From contig JASBTM010000017.1 in NCBI GenBank assembly GCA_030148425.1, forward strand, positions 744,001-808,000: a DNA stretch of 64,000 nt, written 5' to 3'. The notes beneath the pieces are model-generated. The model worked only from the letters and a program-made list of their open reading frames with translations, made no database searches and was not told the origin of the DNA. Positions 17,944-26,666 of the stretch are shown here, in pieces. The DNA is from Hyphomicrobium sp. (lineage in GTDB: Bacteria > Pseudomonadota > Alphaproteobacteria > Rhizobiales > Hyphomicrobiaceae). Numbering within the stretch: the stretch's first letter is position 1; each line of letters opens with the position of its first letter. The translations under genes were made by a program, and so were the position numbers.

Positions 17944-18948
17944 TCAGGAATTGGCGCCTGAAATATCGATCGTTCCTTCGGCCGAGAGACGCAAAACCGA
18001 ATCGACGATCGTTCTACGCGCGTCTGCGATGTCTCTCTGAGGAACGTTAGCGGCTCCCTGCAGCTCGGCTTCCGCCATGCGACGCGCGCGGGGTGAGAGG
18101 GCCGACAGAACTTTCGTTTGAATTTCAGCACCGGCGCCTTGAAGAGCGAGAACCGTTCGCTCGACGGGGATGCCGTCCATAAGAACGGTCATTGCGCGCG
18201 GCGATAGTCGCAAGAGGTCTTCGAATTTGAAGAGCATCTTGCGGATAGCTTCCGCGTCCTTCGGCTTGATGCTGGCGAGGAAATCGAGAGCCTGGCTCGA
18301 ATCCTCCTTGTCCATGTTGTTCAGTATACCGGCGAGCGCGACGTACTTGTCCGACGAGCGGCGATCGACATCGAACAGCTCTTCGTGCAGACCGCTTTCG
18401 AGCGCTTCGATCACTTGCGGAGAGATCTGTCCCATGCCGAGGATGCGGCTCAAGAGCTCGTTGCGCTTTTTTACCGGGAGAGATTTCAGGACCGTCGATG
18501 CCCGCTCGCTACCGAGCCGGTCGAGATAATACGCCGCGACCTGTGGCGACTGACTTTCGAAGTGAGCAGTCAAGATATCGTCCGGCAACGCGGCCAGCTG
18601 ACCCCAGATGTCCTGCCGCGCCACGAACGGCTCGTTCGGATCACCAGACGATCTGTTTTCGGAAATGACGTCGGTGACGAGCCGCCGAACGTCTTCGGCA
18701 CGACCGAGAAACGGCGTGCCCAGACCGAACTGATTCTCGAACTCCTCGACAATTTCCTCAAGCTCGGCCGCTGAAATCGTCGGCATCACTTCCGCCGAGC
18801 GGACAAGGATGTTCAATTCTTCCGGATTGAATTTCTTCAGGAGGCCGCTGGCGCGCTGTTTACCGAGCGCAAGAAGGAGAACGCCAACTTTCTCGGGTCC
18901 CGTCAAAGCTCGCGAGTTTCCGGCTGCCATGGATAACGGGTCTCGCAT
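17944..18948 (-). CDS. fliG: Flagellar motor switch protein FliG
   Basis: A 334-residue protein matching FliG length. It has the three armadillo-like domains, with the middle EHPQ-like region replaced by ESQSPQVAAYYLDRL. The C-terminal motor domain is LLRLSPRAMTVLMDGIPVERTVLALQGA. FliG transmits force from the MotA loop to the rotor. It follows fliN by 18 bases. Confidence 0.95.
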   Translation of the reverse strand: MRDPLSMAAGNSRALTGPEKVGVLLLALGKQRASGLLKKFNPEELNILVRSAEVMPTISAAELEEIVEEFENQFGLGTPFLGRAEDVRRLVTDVISENRSSGDPNEPFVARQDIWGQLAALPDDILTAHFESQSPQVAAYYLDRLGSERASTVLKSLPVKKRNELLSRILGMGQISPQVIEALESGLHEELFDVDRRSSDKYVALAGILNNMDKEDSSQALDFLASIKPKDAEAIRKMLFKFEDLLRLSPRAMTVLMDGIPVERTVLALQGAGAEIQTKVLSALSPRARRMAEAELQGAANVPQRDIADARRTIVDSVLRLSAEGTIDISGANS

Positions 18949-18966
18949 CGAAATTGTCTACGCCCA

Positions 18967-19404
18967 CTATTTCGTTGTGCCGGACGGCGAGCCGACCTGT
19001 GTCAGCACGACGCCAAACCGCGACGTTCCTTCGTTGAGAACGACGACTTCGCCACGAGCGATCAGGCGGCCGTTGACAAGGATGTCGACGGGATCTCCGA
19101 CCATCTTGTCGAGCTTGACGACCGATCCCTTTGCTAATTTTGCGAGCGTCGCGACGGGCATTTTCGCGGACCCGAGAACGACCTTCATCATGACCGGCAG
19201 GCCCATGATCAAAGCGCTGTTGTCGCCAAAGTCGGCACCTGCCGGAGACGTGTCGGCGCCGGCATTTGCAGTTCCGGCAACCGGATCGTCCAGCCCCGCA
19301 AGGCTCATTTCGCCGAATTCGCCGGAGCCGGAGATCGCCTGCTCGAAGTTGGATTCAGTCCCTTCCGGGGCGACTTCCGCTGGCTGAATATTACTCGGAG
19401 TCAT
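18967..19404 (-). CDS. fliN: Flagellar motor switch protein FliN
   Basis: A 145-residue protein with an acidic, Ala/Gly-rich N-terminal extension of about 65 residues. A C-terminal SpoA domain follows (LPVMMKVVLGSAKMPVATL, LDKMVGDPVDILVNGRLIARG). It forms the bottom of the C ring with FliM. The gene lies between fliM and fliG, an order common in Rhizobiales. Confidence 0.93.
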   Translation of the reverse strand: MTPSNIQPAEVAPEGTESNFEQAISGSGEFGEMSLAGLDDPVAGTANAGADTSPAGADFGDNSALIMGLPVMMKVVLGSAKMPVATLAKLAKGSVVKLDKMVGDPVDILVNGRLIARGEVVVLNEGTSRFGVVLTQVGSPSGTTK

Positions 19405-19485
19405 GACGGGCCATATCCTTGCGCTAACGCTTCCGACATCGATATTGCTCTGCGAAGCATGCCGCAGGCTTGAGTTGAACGTGAA

Positions 19486-20505
19486 TCAGAGGCCGTAAAA
19501 TTCATCTACGGCCTCCCTCTGTTGATCGAATTCTTCCTCGACGCGAAGGATCAACCCATTCTCGCGCTTTCCGAGTTCGCACCAGAACAACGGGCTTTCA
19601 TCGGCATCGAGTCTGACTCGCGACATCGAGGTCATTTGTAGCTCGATGACGGATCCAACCGCGAACCGCTGCACTTCGCTCAGGGCAATGGGCCGTTCCT
19701 CAAGGACGCCGTTGAGTTCAATGAATGCGCGGGCGATTTCTTCGGCAAGCTGCCTCGACCATGCCGGGTCCTCGAAGGTCTGTGGCGCGTTGGTGGGGCT
19801 TGCGGCTTCGCCGGGCGTCGCAGAGATGAGCAGATCGCGAATAGATTCGAGCGCGGCCTGCGGAATTACGATCGTCACAAACCCAGAATGCCCGTCGTAT
19901 TCCAACGAAAGGCGCGCGGCTATGACGGCGGACGTCGGACCGAGATGCGGCTCCAATTCAATTTTTTCGACAACATCGCCGACGTCGAACTCTACGTCGG
20001 CCAGGATAGAAAATGCCGAAGAGAGCGCGCGGGCGACGCGTCGAAAAAGGACGCGCATTACATTCGCGTCGGTGCGTGTCGTCTTGCGCGGGGCAAGACC
20101 TGCGGGCGAGATGCTCTCACAGCCGGTCGCGGCTTCGACGAAGAGCAGGCTCGCGGGCGGATCGGTCATGAAGTAGAGCCAGCTACGCCACCGCTCAGCG
20201 CGCACGACGCCTGCAAAGGCGCCTGCCGGCAACGTGCATGTGTCCCCGATCGTCGATGCGAAAAGCTCAACAAGGCGCACTTTCGCGGGCAAAAGGGATA
20301 TGGTTTCGAGTTCGTCCACCAGGATGCGGGGCAGCTGGCCGAAGATCATCTGCAGGCCAGGCAATCGGTCGGGACGATTCTGGCCGGCCGAAAGCGCCCG
20401 CTCGAGCGATTTTTCCGCTTCGAGCAGGGATTCGGCTGCCGACATCAAAGCATCATCCTGCATGATGCCCGCCGTAAGATCGGCGCTCGGATGGGGCCGA
20501 GACAC
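19486..20505 (-). CDS. fliM: Divergent flagellar motor switch protein FliM
   Basis: A 339-residue protein starting at GTG. The C-terminal ~80 residues form a SpoA-like domain (VQRFAVGSVIELQMTSMSRV). The middle resembles the divergent Rhizobiales FliM (LPAKVRLVELFASTIGDT). The usual N-terminal CheY-binding segment (LSQDEIDALL type) is not visible; the N-terminus instead has MQDDALMSAAESLLEAEK. Position between motA and fliN supports the call. A later ATG at codon 15 is a possible alternative start. Confidence 0.8.
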   Translation of the reverse strand: MSRPHPSADLTAGIMQDDALMSAAESLLEAEKSLERALSAGQNRPDRLPGLQMIFGQLPRILVDELETISLLPAKVRLVELFASTIGDTCTLPAGAFAGVVRAERWRSWLYFMTDPPASLLFVEAATGCESISPAGLAPRKTTRTDANVMRVLFRRVARALSSAFSILADVEFDVGDVVEKIELEPHLGPTSAVIAARLSLEYDGHSGFVTIVIPQAALESIRDLLISATPGEAASPTNAPQTFEDPAWSRQLAEEIARAFIELNGVLEERPIALSEVQRFAVGSVIELQMTSMSRVRLDADESPLFWCELGKRENGLILRVEEEFDQQREAVDEFYGL

Positions 20506-20533
20506 CGCTTGCCAAAGGCGCTCGCGAAATCAT

Positions 20534-21421
20534 CTACGCCGCCTTTCTTTCCTGCGCGCTGCGATCGATGCCGCCGCCCATCGTCGCCGCTTCGACCTCA
20601 TTGATGGTTGGGCGTTCGTAAGCCGAGATGGCTTTGCGGCCGTGCTCAATCGCGACCTGCGGCATCGCACCGTTCATGAAGGCCAGCAGCGACTGCTTGA
20701 TAATGACGTACGATCTCAGATTCTTATCTCGAACGATCTTCACTTTGGTCGAGAGCGGACCGACGACCGCATATGAGAAAAAGATGCCCGCAAACGTGCC
20801 GACAAGCGCGGATGCGATGAGGTGGCCAAGAATTTCTGGTGACTGATCGATGGCGCCCATTGCCTTTACGACACCGAGAACCGCCGCCACGATGCCGAGT
20901 GCAGGAAGGCCGTCGCCGACTGCCACGAGCGCATGATATGCCTTGAGCTTGTCGTGTCGCACCGTTTCGATTTCTTCATCCATCAGGGATTCGATCTCGT
21001 GGGTGCGCGCATTGCCCATGATGATCAGGCGGAAGTAATCGCAGATAAACGTCGTCAGCTCCTCGTTGGAGGCCACCGTCGGCGACCGCTTGAAGACCTC
21101 AGCCTCCTGCGGCGAATCAATAATCATTTCCATTTCGGCGCGTGATTTATCGCGAAGTTCGCGCATCATGAAAAAGAGCAACGCCAGAAGCTCGATCTGC
21201 TGATCTTTTGTCGGCGTGCCGTTCTTGAAAGCCTCGACGGTCGCCTTGCCGACGTCCTTGATCGTCTTCATTGGATTGGCAACGACAAACGTGCCGAGCG
21301 CGGCGCCGCAAATGATGACGTATTCCCAGGGTTGCCAGATAACCGCAACGTGACCGCCCATAGCGGCGAAACCGCCGAGCATGCAGGCGAGGGTGATGAG
21401 CAGGCCGATAATGATGGTCAC
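20534..21421 (-). CDS. motA: Flagellar stator protein MotA
   Basis: A 295-residue protein with four membrane helices. Two N-terminal helices (1-50) are followed by a cytoplasmic loop with the motor-contacting charged residues, then the pair GLPALGIVAAVLGVVKAMG and LVGTFAGIFFSYAVVGPL. It forms the proton channel with MotB. It starts at GTG and is the first gene of the long leftward flagellar run, divergent from flgF. motB is distant at 5172. Confidence 0.96.
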   Translation of the reverse strand: MTIIIGLLITLACMLGGFAAMGGHVAVIWQPWEYVIICGAALGTFVVANPMKTIKDVGKATVEAFKNGTPTKDQQIELLALLFFMMRELRDKSRAEMEMIIDSPQEAEVFKRSPTVASNEELTTFICDYFRLIIMGNARTHEIESLMDEEIETVRHDKLKAYHALVAVGDGLPALGIVAAVLGVVKAMGAIDQSPEILGHLIASALVGTFAGIFFSYAVVGPLSTKVKIVRDKNLRSYVIIKQSLLAFMNGAMPQVAIEHGRKAISAYERPTINEVEAATMGGGIDRSAQERKAA

Positions 21422-21601
21422 GGGTGCGTCCCAGTACGGATTTCCACGCTATCCATAAGGGACGCTTTGCCTTGCGTGGGACTTGCCCGGTTCCTTATCG
21501 CTCGCTGTCGCTTTGGAAAGGCCGCCGCCGAGTCAGCCCGCCACAAGTTCGCGCGCCTAGTTTTGTGACAGGCCGAACCGCGCAGGGACAGATTTTCAGG
21601 C

Positions 21602-22324
21602 ATGCAATCGAATATCTATGTGGCGCTTTCCGCCCAGATGGCTCTACAGCGCCGGCTCGATACGCTCGCGAACAACGTGGCAAACACCAATACCGTTGGC
21701 TATCGCGGCGAAGAGATGTCTTTTGAAGAGCTGGTATCGCCGAGCGGCAGCGAACCCATGAGCTTCGTCTCGAAGGGCGAATCACATGTCTCGACGAAGA
21801 CCGGCGAAATCACTCAGACGGGAAATCCGCTGGACGTTGCTGTTCGTGGCAATTCGTGGCTGGCCATCCAGACGCCGACCGGAGTTGCCTATACGCGGGA
21901 TGGCCGCATGCAGATGACGAGCGAAGGCGTTTTGACCACGCTCGAAGGCTACCCTGTTCTCGACGCCGGCGGTGTTCCGGTTCAGCTCAATCCTGACGAT
22001 CCGCCCCCGACGATCAACAAGGCTGGGACGATCGAGCAGGCAGGCAACAACCTCGGCGCTCTTGGTCTTTATCGCATGCCGGAAGGCGCGAAGCTTACGC
22101 GCGGCCAAGGCGTCTCCGTTCTCTCGGACGTGCCGCCCGTCGCGGAACTCGACTTCCTGCATAACGGCGTTCTGCAGGGATACACCGAGAAATCCAACGT
22201 CAACCCCATCCTTGAGATGACGCACCTCATCACGATTCAACGAAACTTCCAGGCCGTCAGCACGATGATGAACGACACCGAGAATTCCATGCAGGATGCG
22301 CTGAAGTCGTTGGCAGGGTCTTGA
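21602..22324 (+). CDS. flgF: Flagellar proximal rod protein FlgF
   Basis: A 240-residue protein with the N-terminal rod motif LANNVANTNTVGYRGEEM and the C-terminal VNPILEMTHLITIQRNFQAV. Length and sequence fit FlgF rather than FlgG, which is present separately. It opens the rightward flgF-fliI unit. The 180-base region shared with motA should contain divergent promoters. Confidence 0.94.
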   Translation: MQSNIYVALSAQMALQRRLDTLANNVANTNTVGYRGEEMSFEELVSPSGSEPMSFVSKGESHVSTKTGEITQTGNPLDVAVRGNSWLAIQTPTGVAYTRDGRMQMTSEGVLTTLEGYPVLDAGGVPVQLNPDDPPPTINKAGTIEQAGNNLGALGLYRMPEGAKLTRGQGVSVLSDVPPVAELDFLHNGVLQGYTEKSNVNPILEMTHLITIQRNFQAVSTMMNDTENSMQDALKSLAGS

Positions 22325-22388
22325 TGCCCCCCGTTTTTCCGCCGCTCGACGGTGAGCCCTGTCACGTTTTGAGCAAGAAGGACCTTCG

Positions 22389-23756
22389 GTGACCGAAACC
22401 GCCGAGGCTACGCCATTCGACCGGCTCGAGCTTCTGATGGCGAACGCTTCGTCGCGATCGCCGGCGCACCGCGTTTCCGGGCGCGTGGTGCGGATCAGCA
22501 CGACTTTTCTTGTCGTCTCGGGACTATCTAAGTTCGTCTCGATCGGGGATGCCGTTTCCATTTCTGGAATTGGCGGCACCGTCCTTGCTGAAGTCGCGAC
22601 GATCGAAGCACGCACGATCAACGTTACGCCTTTCATCGCCGACCACCGCATTGAGCTTGGTGCGCGCGTCACAACGATGACCGGCCCGCTGACGCTTGCG
22701 CCGCACGAATCCTGGCTCGGCCGGACGATCAATGCATTGGGACAGCCGATCGACGGCGAACCGCTCATCCAGGGCGAACGCGCGCTTTCCATTCAAGGGC
22801 AACCGCCATCGCCCCTTCGGCGGAATAGGCTCGGCACGCCGCTTGTCACCGGTGTCAAGGCCATCGACCTCTTCACGCCGATTTGCGCCGGACAGCGCCT
22901 CGGCATCTTTGCAGGATCGGGCGTCGGAAAATCGACACTGCTCGCCATGCTAAGCCGTGCGCCATCTAGCGATGTTACAGTCCTGGCCCTTGTCGGCGAA
23001 CGAAGCCGCGAAGTTCGCGATTTTCTCGATGATACACTTGGCGCGACGCGTTCGCAGGTCGTATCCGTCGTGGCTACGTCGGATGAAAGTCCCATGATGC
23101 GCAGGCTCGCGCCAACCACCGCAATGTGCATTGCGGAATATTACCGCGACCGCGGAAAAAACGTGCTGCTGATCATCGATTCACTCACGCGCTATGCGCA
23201 CGCGATGCGCGAGCTCGCGCTTGCAGCCGACGAACCCCCCGTCGCCCGCGGCTATCCACCGAGCGTTTTCAGCAATCTCCCGAGGCTATTAGAGCGGGCC
23301 GGGCCGGGCGAAGAAGGCGCAGGAACGATCACCGCCATTCTCTCCGTTCTTGTCGACGGAGACGACCACAACGATCCGATCGCGGATGCGACGCGTGGCA
23401 TTCTCGATGGGCATATCGTGCTCGATCGCGGCATCGCCAGCCAGGGCAGACTTCCGGCCGTCGATCCGCTTGCGTCGCTTTCTCGTCTTGCAGCGAAAAT
23501 CCGGACAAAAAATCAGGCTCAATTCGTGACGCAGCTGATCGAAGTCATCTCGCGTTTCGAAGATACGCGCGATTTGCGCGCGATCGGCGGCTACAAGAGC
23601 GGAAGCGATGCGATACTCGATCGGGCGATGGAAATCGTGCCGCGCGTTTACGAAGCGATAAAGCAAAGCCTCGACGATCCGCCCATCGAAGATGTGTATG
23701 CTTTTCTTTCCCAAACCCTTCAGAGCGGAAATCGACACCACACAACTCCGCGTTAG
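22389..23756 (+). CDS. fliI: Flagellum-specific ATPase FliI
   Basis: A 455-residue protein starting at GTG with an AAGGA site 6 bases upstream. The Walker A motif GSGVGKST is at 176-183 and the Walker B region is VLLIIDSLTRYA. It belongs to the F1-beta-like export ATPases, which unfold and deliver substrates with FliH. It is 64 bases after flgF. Confidence 0.97.
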   Translation: MTETAEATPFDRLELLMANASSRSPAHRVSGRVVRISTTFLVVSGLSKFVSIGDAVSISGIGGTVLAEVATIEARTINVTPFIADHRIELGARVTTMTGPLTLAPHESWLGRTINALGQPIDGEPLIQGERALSIQGQPPSPLRRNRLGTPLVTGVKAIDLFTPICAGQRLGIFAGSGVGKSTLLAMLSRAPSSDVTVLALVGERSREVRDFLDDTLGATRSQVVSVVATSDESPMMRRLAPTTAMCIAEYYRDRGKNVLLIIDSLTRYAHAMRELALAADEPPVARGYPPSVFSNLPRLLERAGPGEEGAGTITAILSVLVDGDDHNDPIADATRGILDGHIVLDRGIASQGRLPAVDPLASLSRLAAKIRTKNQAQFVTQLIEVISRFEDTRDLRAIGGYKSGSDAILDRAMEIVPRVYEAIKQSLDDPPIEDVYAFLSQTLQSGNRHHTTPR

Positions 23757-23820
23757 GAAGATGTTAAGCGCTGTCCCCAAGACCATCGGAATGACGTTCT
23801 AAACATGGAGCGTAGCGAAC

Positions 23821-24420
23821 ATGGGAAATACGACGGAAGGTATTGGCCGCTTAATCGCGGAGGAGGTTTTGCTCCAGGCCGAGAGGCAACTGCTTCGAAA
23901 TCGCGATCAACCTCCGCAGCGAGCCAAAGAGCAATCCGAGCAACCTTCCTCCCCGCCGCTCTCGCATAACGACAAGGCTGTGTCGTCGGTGCTTCTAACG
24001 CTCCTCGACGAGCAGCTGGACGCCTCGGCAATCGCGTCGCAGAAACAATCTGCGGATTCGGCTGCGGCACAACTTCGAAACGGTGAAACGCCATCGGCGC
24101 CGAACCGGATCGCGGCTCAGTATGCCGAGACGGAAGCGGCTTTCCGCCCCGATAAACCGGTCGATGAGAAAACGCCTATTCCGCTTGGCCAGCCCAATCC
24201 GCAGGCCATGGCATCGTCACCCGAACTTCGGATGATGATGGAAAGCGCGTTTGCCACCGCAGCGGCGCGACTTCAGGGCGGCGTCAACACAGGTCTGGAC
24301 GGCGCACAGAAACAGAGACCTGGAGTGATGCCGGATTTGACGCCGCTGATGCGAATTGGAACCGGCATTTTCGCAGCGGCCGTATTTGTGATGGTCATCG
24401 CGGCAATCTTTAGCCGATAG
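23821..24420 (+). CDS. Hypothetical tail-anchored membrane protein, 199 aa
   Basis: A 199-residue protein with a charged, Gln/Ala/Pro-rich N-terminal 170 residues and one C-terminal hydrophobic helix (about 180-197, FAAAVFVMVIAAIF). It lacks a signal peptide, so the bulk should face the cytoplasm. It follows fliI by 64 bases on the same strand, which suggests a flagellar or cell-envelope role. I do not recognise a family. Confidence 0.6.
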   Translation: MGNTTEGIGRLIAEEVLLQAERQLLRNRDQPPQRAKEQSEQPSSPPLSHNDKAVSSVLLTLLDEQLDASAIASQKQSADSAAAQLRNGETPSAPNRIAAQYAETEAAFRPDKPVDEKTPIPLGQPNPQAMASSPELRMMMESAFATAAARLQGGVNTGLDGAQKQRPGVMPDLTPLMRIGTGIFAAAVFVMVIAAIFSR

Positions 24421-24435
24421 CGGATCTAGCGACGA

Positions 24436-25170
24436 TCAGCCGACGCGAGGCGCGATGTTAGGCATCGTGGACGGATGCCCGGTATTACGGCCCGACTTTT
24501 TGTCGTCATCGCGATTTTCTGAGGTGTCGGCACTCGCCATCTGAGAGAGCAGCGAGAGCAGCATCTGATTGCTGCCAAGGGTTGAAAAGGACTGGGTGCC
24601 CCCGCTCGCCGACGTGGACTGGCTCGGAGACACCGGCGGTCGGGCCGCCGCGAGTACTGATCGCAACGGGACCTCAGGGGACGATTGCGACGCTGCAGAC
24701 CCGCTGGCTGCTGAAGCCATCGCTGCGAATCCTGCGCTTGCGGCTTGCGTCGCCGGCACACCCTGGCCGAACCATGCGACTTCCTGCAGACGCCTCTGAA
24801 CGAGGCCGTCGAGGACCTCGCCGCCTGCTTTGTTGTATTGCAGAAAGAGCGATTTTGCCTTGTCGAGGTCACCGCTCGCAACGGCCTGCCCTAGGCCGCT
24901 TTGAGTCCATGCGGTGCCGGCGTTGTAGGTCAATGAGGTCAACGCCGCCTTGCTGCCCTCGTCGAGGTTCGGAGCGAACTTGTCGACGAAATCGGCAGCT
25001 TTCTGCACTTCGGACGAGAAGCGCCGTTCGGCTTCCGCCTTGTCAATCACTTCGCCCGCGAAGCGAGCTTTCGTGCCGTAGCCGTTCGTATTCTGCGCGT
25101 AGTCCCACCGCGACTCCGCAGCGTAACCTTCGAACTGCTTTATGGCATCAAGATAGCTGGTATCGACCAT
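24436..25170 (-). CDS. GH24-like lysozyme (muramidase)
   Basis: The ATG at 25170 (MVDTSYLDAIKQFEGY) gives 244 residues; a TTG start at 25203 would add 11. The N-terminal ~125 residues match the phage-type lysozyme fold. The catalytic Glu is in QFEGY (E14), an Asp in RWDYA (D23) and a Thr in NGYGT (T33). The later LTSLTYNAGTAW block is also typical. The C-terminal ~110 residues are Ser/Ala-rich and lack a domain. No signal peptide is evident, so export may use the flagellar apparatus or another route. It could open peptidoglycan for the rod, since no FlgJ muramidase is in view, but this is inference. Confidence 0.75.
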   Translation of the reverse strand: MVDTSYLDAIKQFEGYAAESRWDYAQNTNGYGTKARFAGEVIDKAEAERRFSSEVQKAADFVDKFAPNLDEGSKAALTSLTYNAGTAWTQSGLGQAVASGDLDKAKSLFLQYNKAGGEVLDGLVQRRLQEVAWFGQGVPATQAASAGFAAMASAASGSAASQSSPEVPLRSVLAAARPPVSPSQSTSASGGTQSFSTLGSNQMLLSLLSQMASADTSENRDDDKKSGRNTGHPSTMPNIAPRVG

Positions 25171-25240
25171 ACCCGGATGCTTGCCACGCGGAGCTTGCGG
25201 CAAGCTGGTGGTGGCTCCGCGAGAGGACCGAACAGCCTGG

Positions 25241-26473
25241 CTAGCGGCGCGATCTCGCGACGTCCCGCAGGACGCTGGCTTCGAGTTGTACTTCGTCCAG
25301 GCGATGCTTCAGGACGTCGCCGATACTGATGAGGCCGACGACCTTGCCGTCGACGACAACGGGCAGATGGCGGATGCGCTGCTGCGTCATAACGCTGGCG
25401 ACTGTCGCCACGCGATCTTCCGGCGCGCATGTCACGACCGAACGGGTCATCAGATTGGCGACTCGCATCTGCGCCAGATCCATGCCGAATTCATCGATAC
25501 CGCGGGCCAAGTCCCGCTCCGAGATGATGCCCTGGAGGCCGCCCCTGTCATCGAGGACGAGCATCGCGCCAACTTGTTCTTTTCTGAAATTGTGGGCGAG
25601 AGCGCGCATCGTGGCATTGGCCTCGATGGTCTTAACGGCCGAGCCCTTGGTCTTCAGAATATCCGAGACTTTCATCTCGTCGCTCCAATTCAGTCCAGTC
25701 AGTCCGCTGCAATTACTTACGTGCAAACGATTGATCGCGGCCAAAAGATCGGCTCGATCCTCGGCGGTAAGCGGATCGTAGGGATTGCGATCGCCCGCCG
25801 GTAGCAAACTCGTCAGATCGTCGACGAAGACAGAGTCCTTGCTGAAAGCCGGGCTCTCGCGGCAGAACGCGCTCCGCGTCGTGATGACCGGAAACCCAGA
25901 GGCTTGCGCCGCCGACGCTCCGCGCCGGCCGCCTTCGATCACAAGGCTGTGTGTGGGATCTATGCCGAGGGCCGAACGCGCTTCGGCGTAAAGCCGTTCG
26001 CATTCTCCCTTGCCGCTCTTGTCTCCCGAAATAACTAGGTCGAATAAACACCGGCCTCGATCGCCGAGAAGCGCGGTCAGAAGACATTCGGTATCGCGCG
26101 GCTCGAGAAGGGAGACAAGAACGAGCCGCAATCCGTCACCGCGCGCCGCAATGATCAGATCGCGAACGCCGGGACGGGGCTCGACCGCGACGGTCGAAAG
26201 CATTTCGCCGAAAACTTTCGACGCGCGCCGGTGCATAGCCTGAATGAGAAGGGAGATATCCTCCGTCTCTGGCTTGCCGCGCAAAATGGTGCGTACGTAG
26301 TGCGTCATCCGAGCGACGCCGCTGCCGAGCTTAGCGGTCAGAGCGAACCCTTCACGGTCGCATGACCAATCAAATCCGGCCTCGGAAAAAACCTGGGCAA
26401 ATGCTCTCCGGCGAACCTCTTCCGTCTCTGCGAGAGCACCGTCTGCTCGAATGATGATCGCTTGCAGCGTCAT
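25241..26473 (-). CDS. CbbY-like HAD domain (nucleophile missing) fused to a CBS pair
   Basis: A 410-residue protein. Residues 1-230 follow the CbbY-type HAD pattern (LAETEEVRRRAFAQVFSEAG), but the motif I nucleophile is Arg (IIIRADGAL instead of DxDGT). The motif IV acidic pair reads EGGRRG, so phosphatase activity is unlikely. Residues 269-325 and 338-393 are two CBS domains, which usually bind adenylates. An internal ATG at 25675 (MKVSDILKTKG) is a plausible start for a CBS-only protein, so two products from one frame are possible. It lies 193 bases downstream of the LysR gene on the same strand. Confidence 0.75.
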   Translation of the reverse strand: MTLQAIIIRADGALAETEEVRRRAFAQVFSEAGFDWSCDREGFALTAKLGSGVARMTHYVRTILRGKPETEDISLLIQAMHRRASKVFGEMLSTVAVEPRPGVRDLIIAARGDGLRLVLVSLLEPRDTECLLTALLGDRGRCLFDLVISGDKSGKGECERLYAEARSALGIDPTHSLVIEGGRRGASAAQASGFPVITTRSAFCRESPAFSKDSVFVDDLTSLLPAGDRNPYDPLTAEDRADLLAAINRLHVSNCSGLTGLNWSDEMKVSDILKTKGSAVKTIEANATMRALAHNFRKEQVGAMLVLDDRGGLQGIISERDLARGIDEFGMDLAQMRVANLMTRSVVTCAPEDRVATVASVMTQQRIRHLPVVVDGKVVGLISIGDVLKHRLDEVQLEASVLRDVARSRR

Positions 26474-26666
26474 CGGTCAGCTATGTTCCAATCTCGATTC
26501 AAGTATGCGTTCTAGGTAGCCCGAGTTTGGAGGAACGCCAACGCGACGTAAGGTCTGAGAGGGTGTCTTGCCCGCGGCACAATTGCGGTCCGCTTGGGCA
26601 GCGGGCTACGCTGCAGTGCAACAGCGAAGCGAATGGCGCGCGGCAAGCCGCGAAATCAGATTCAAG

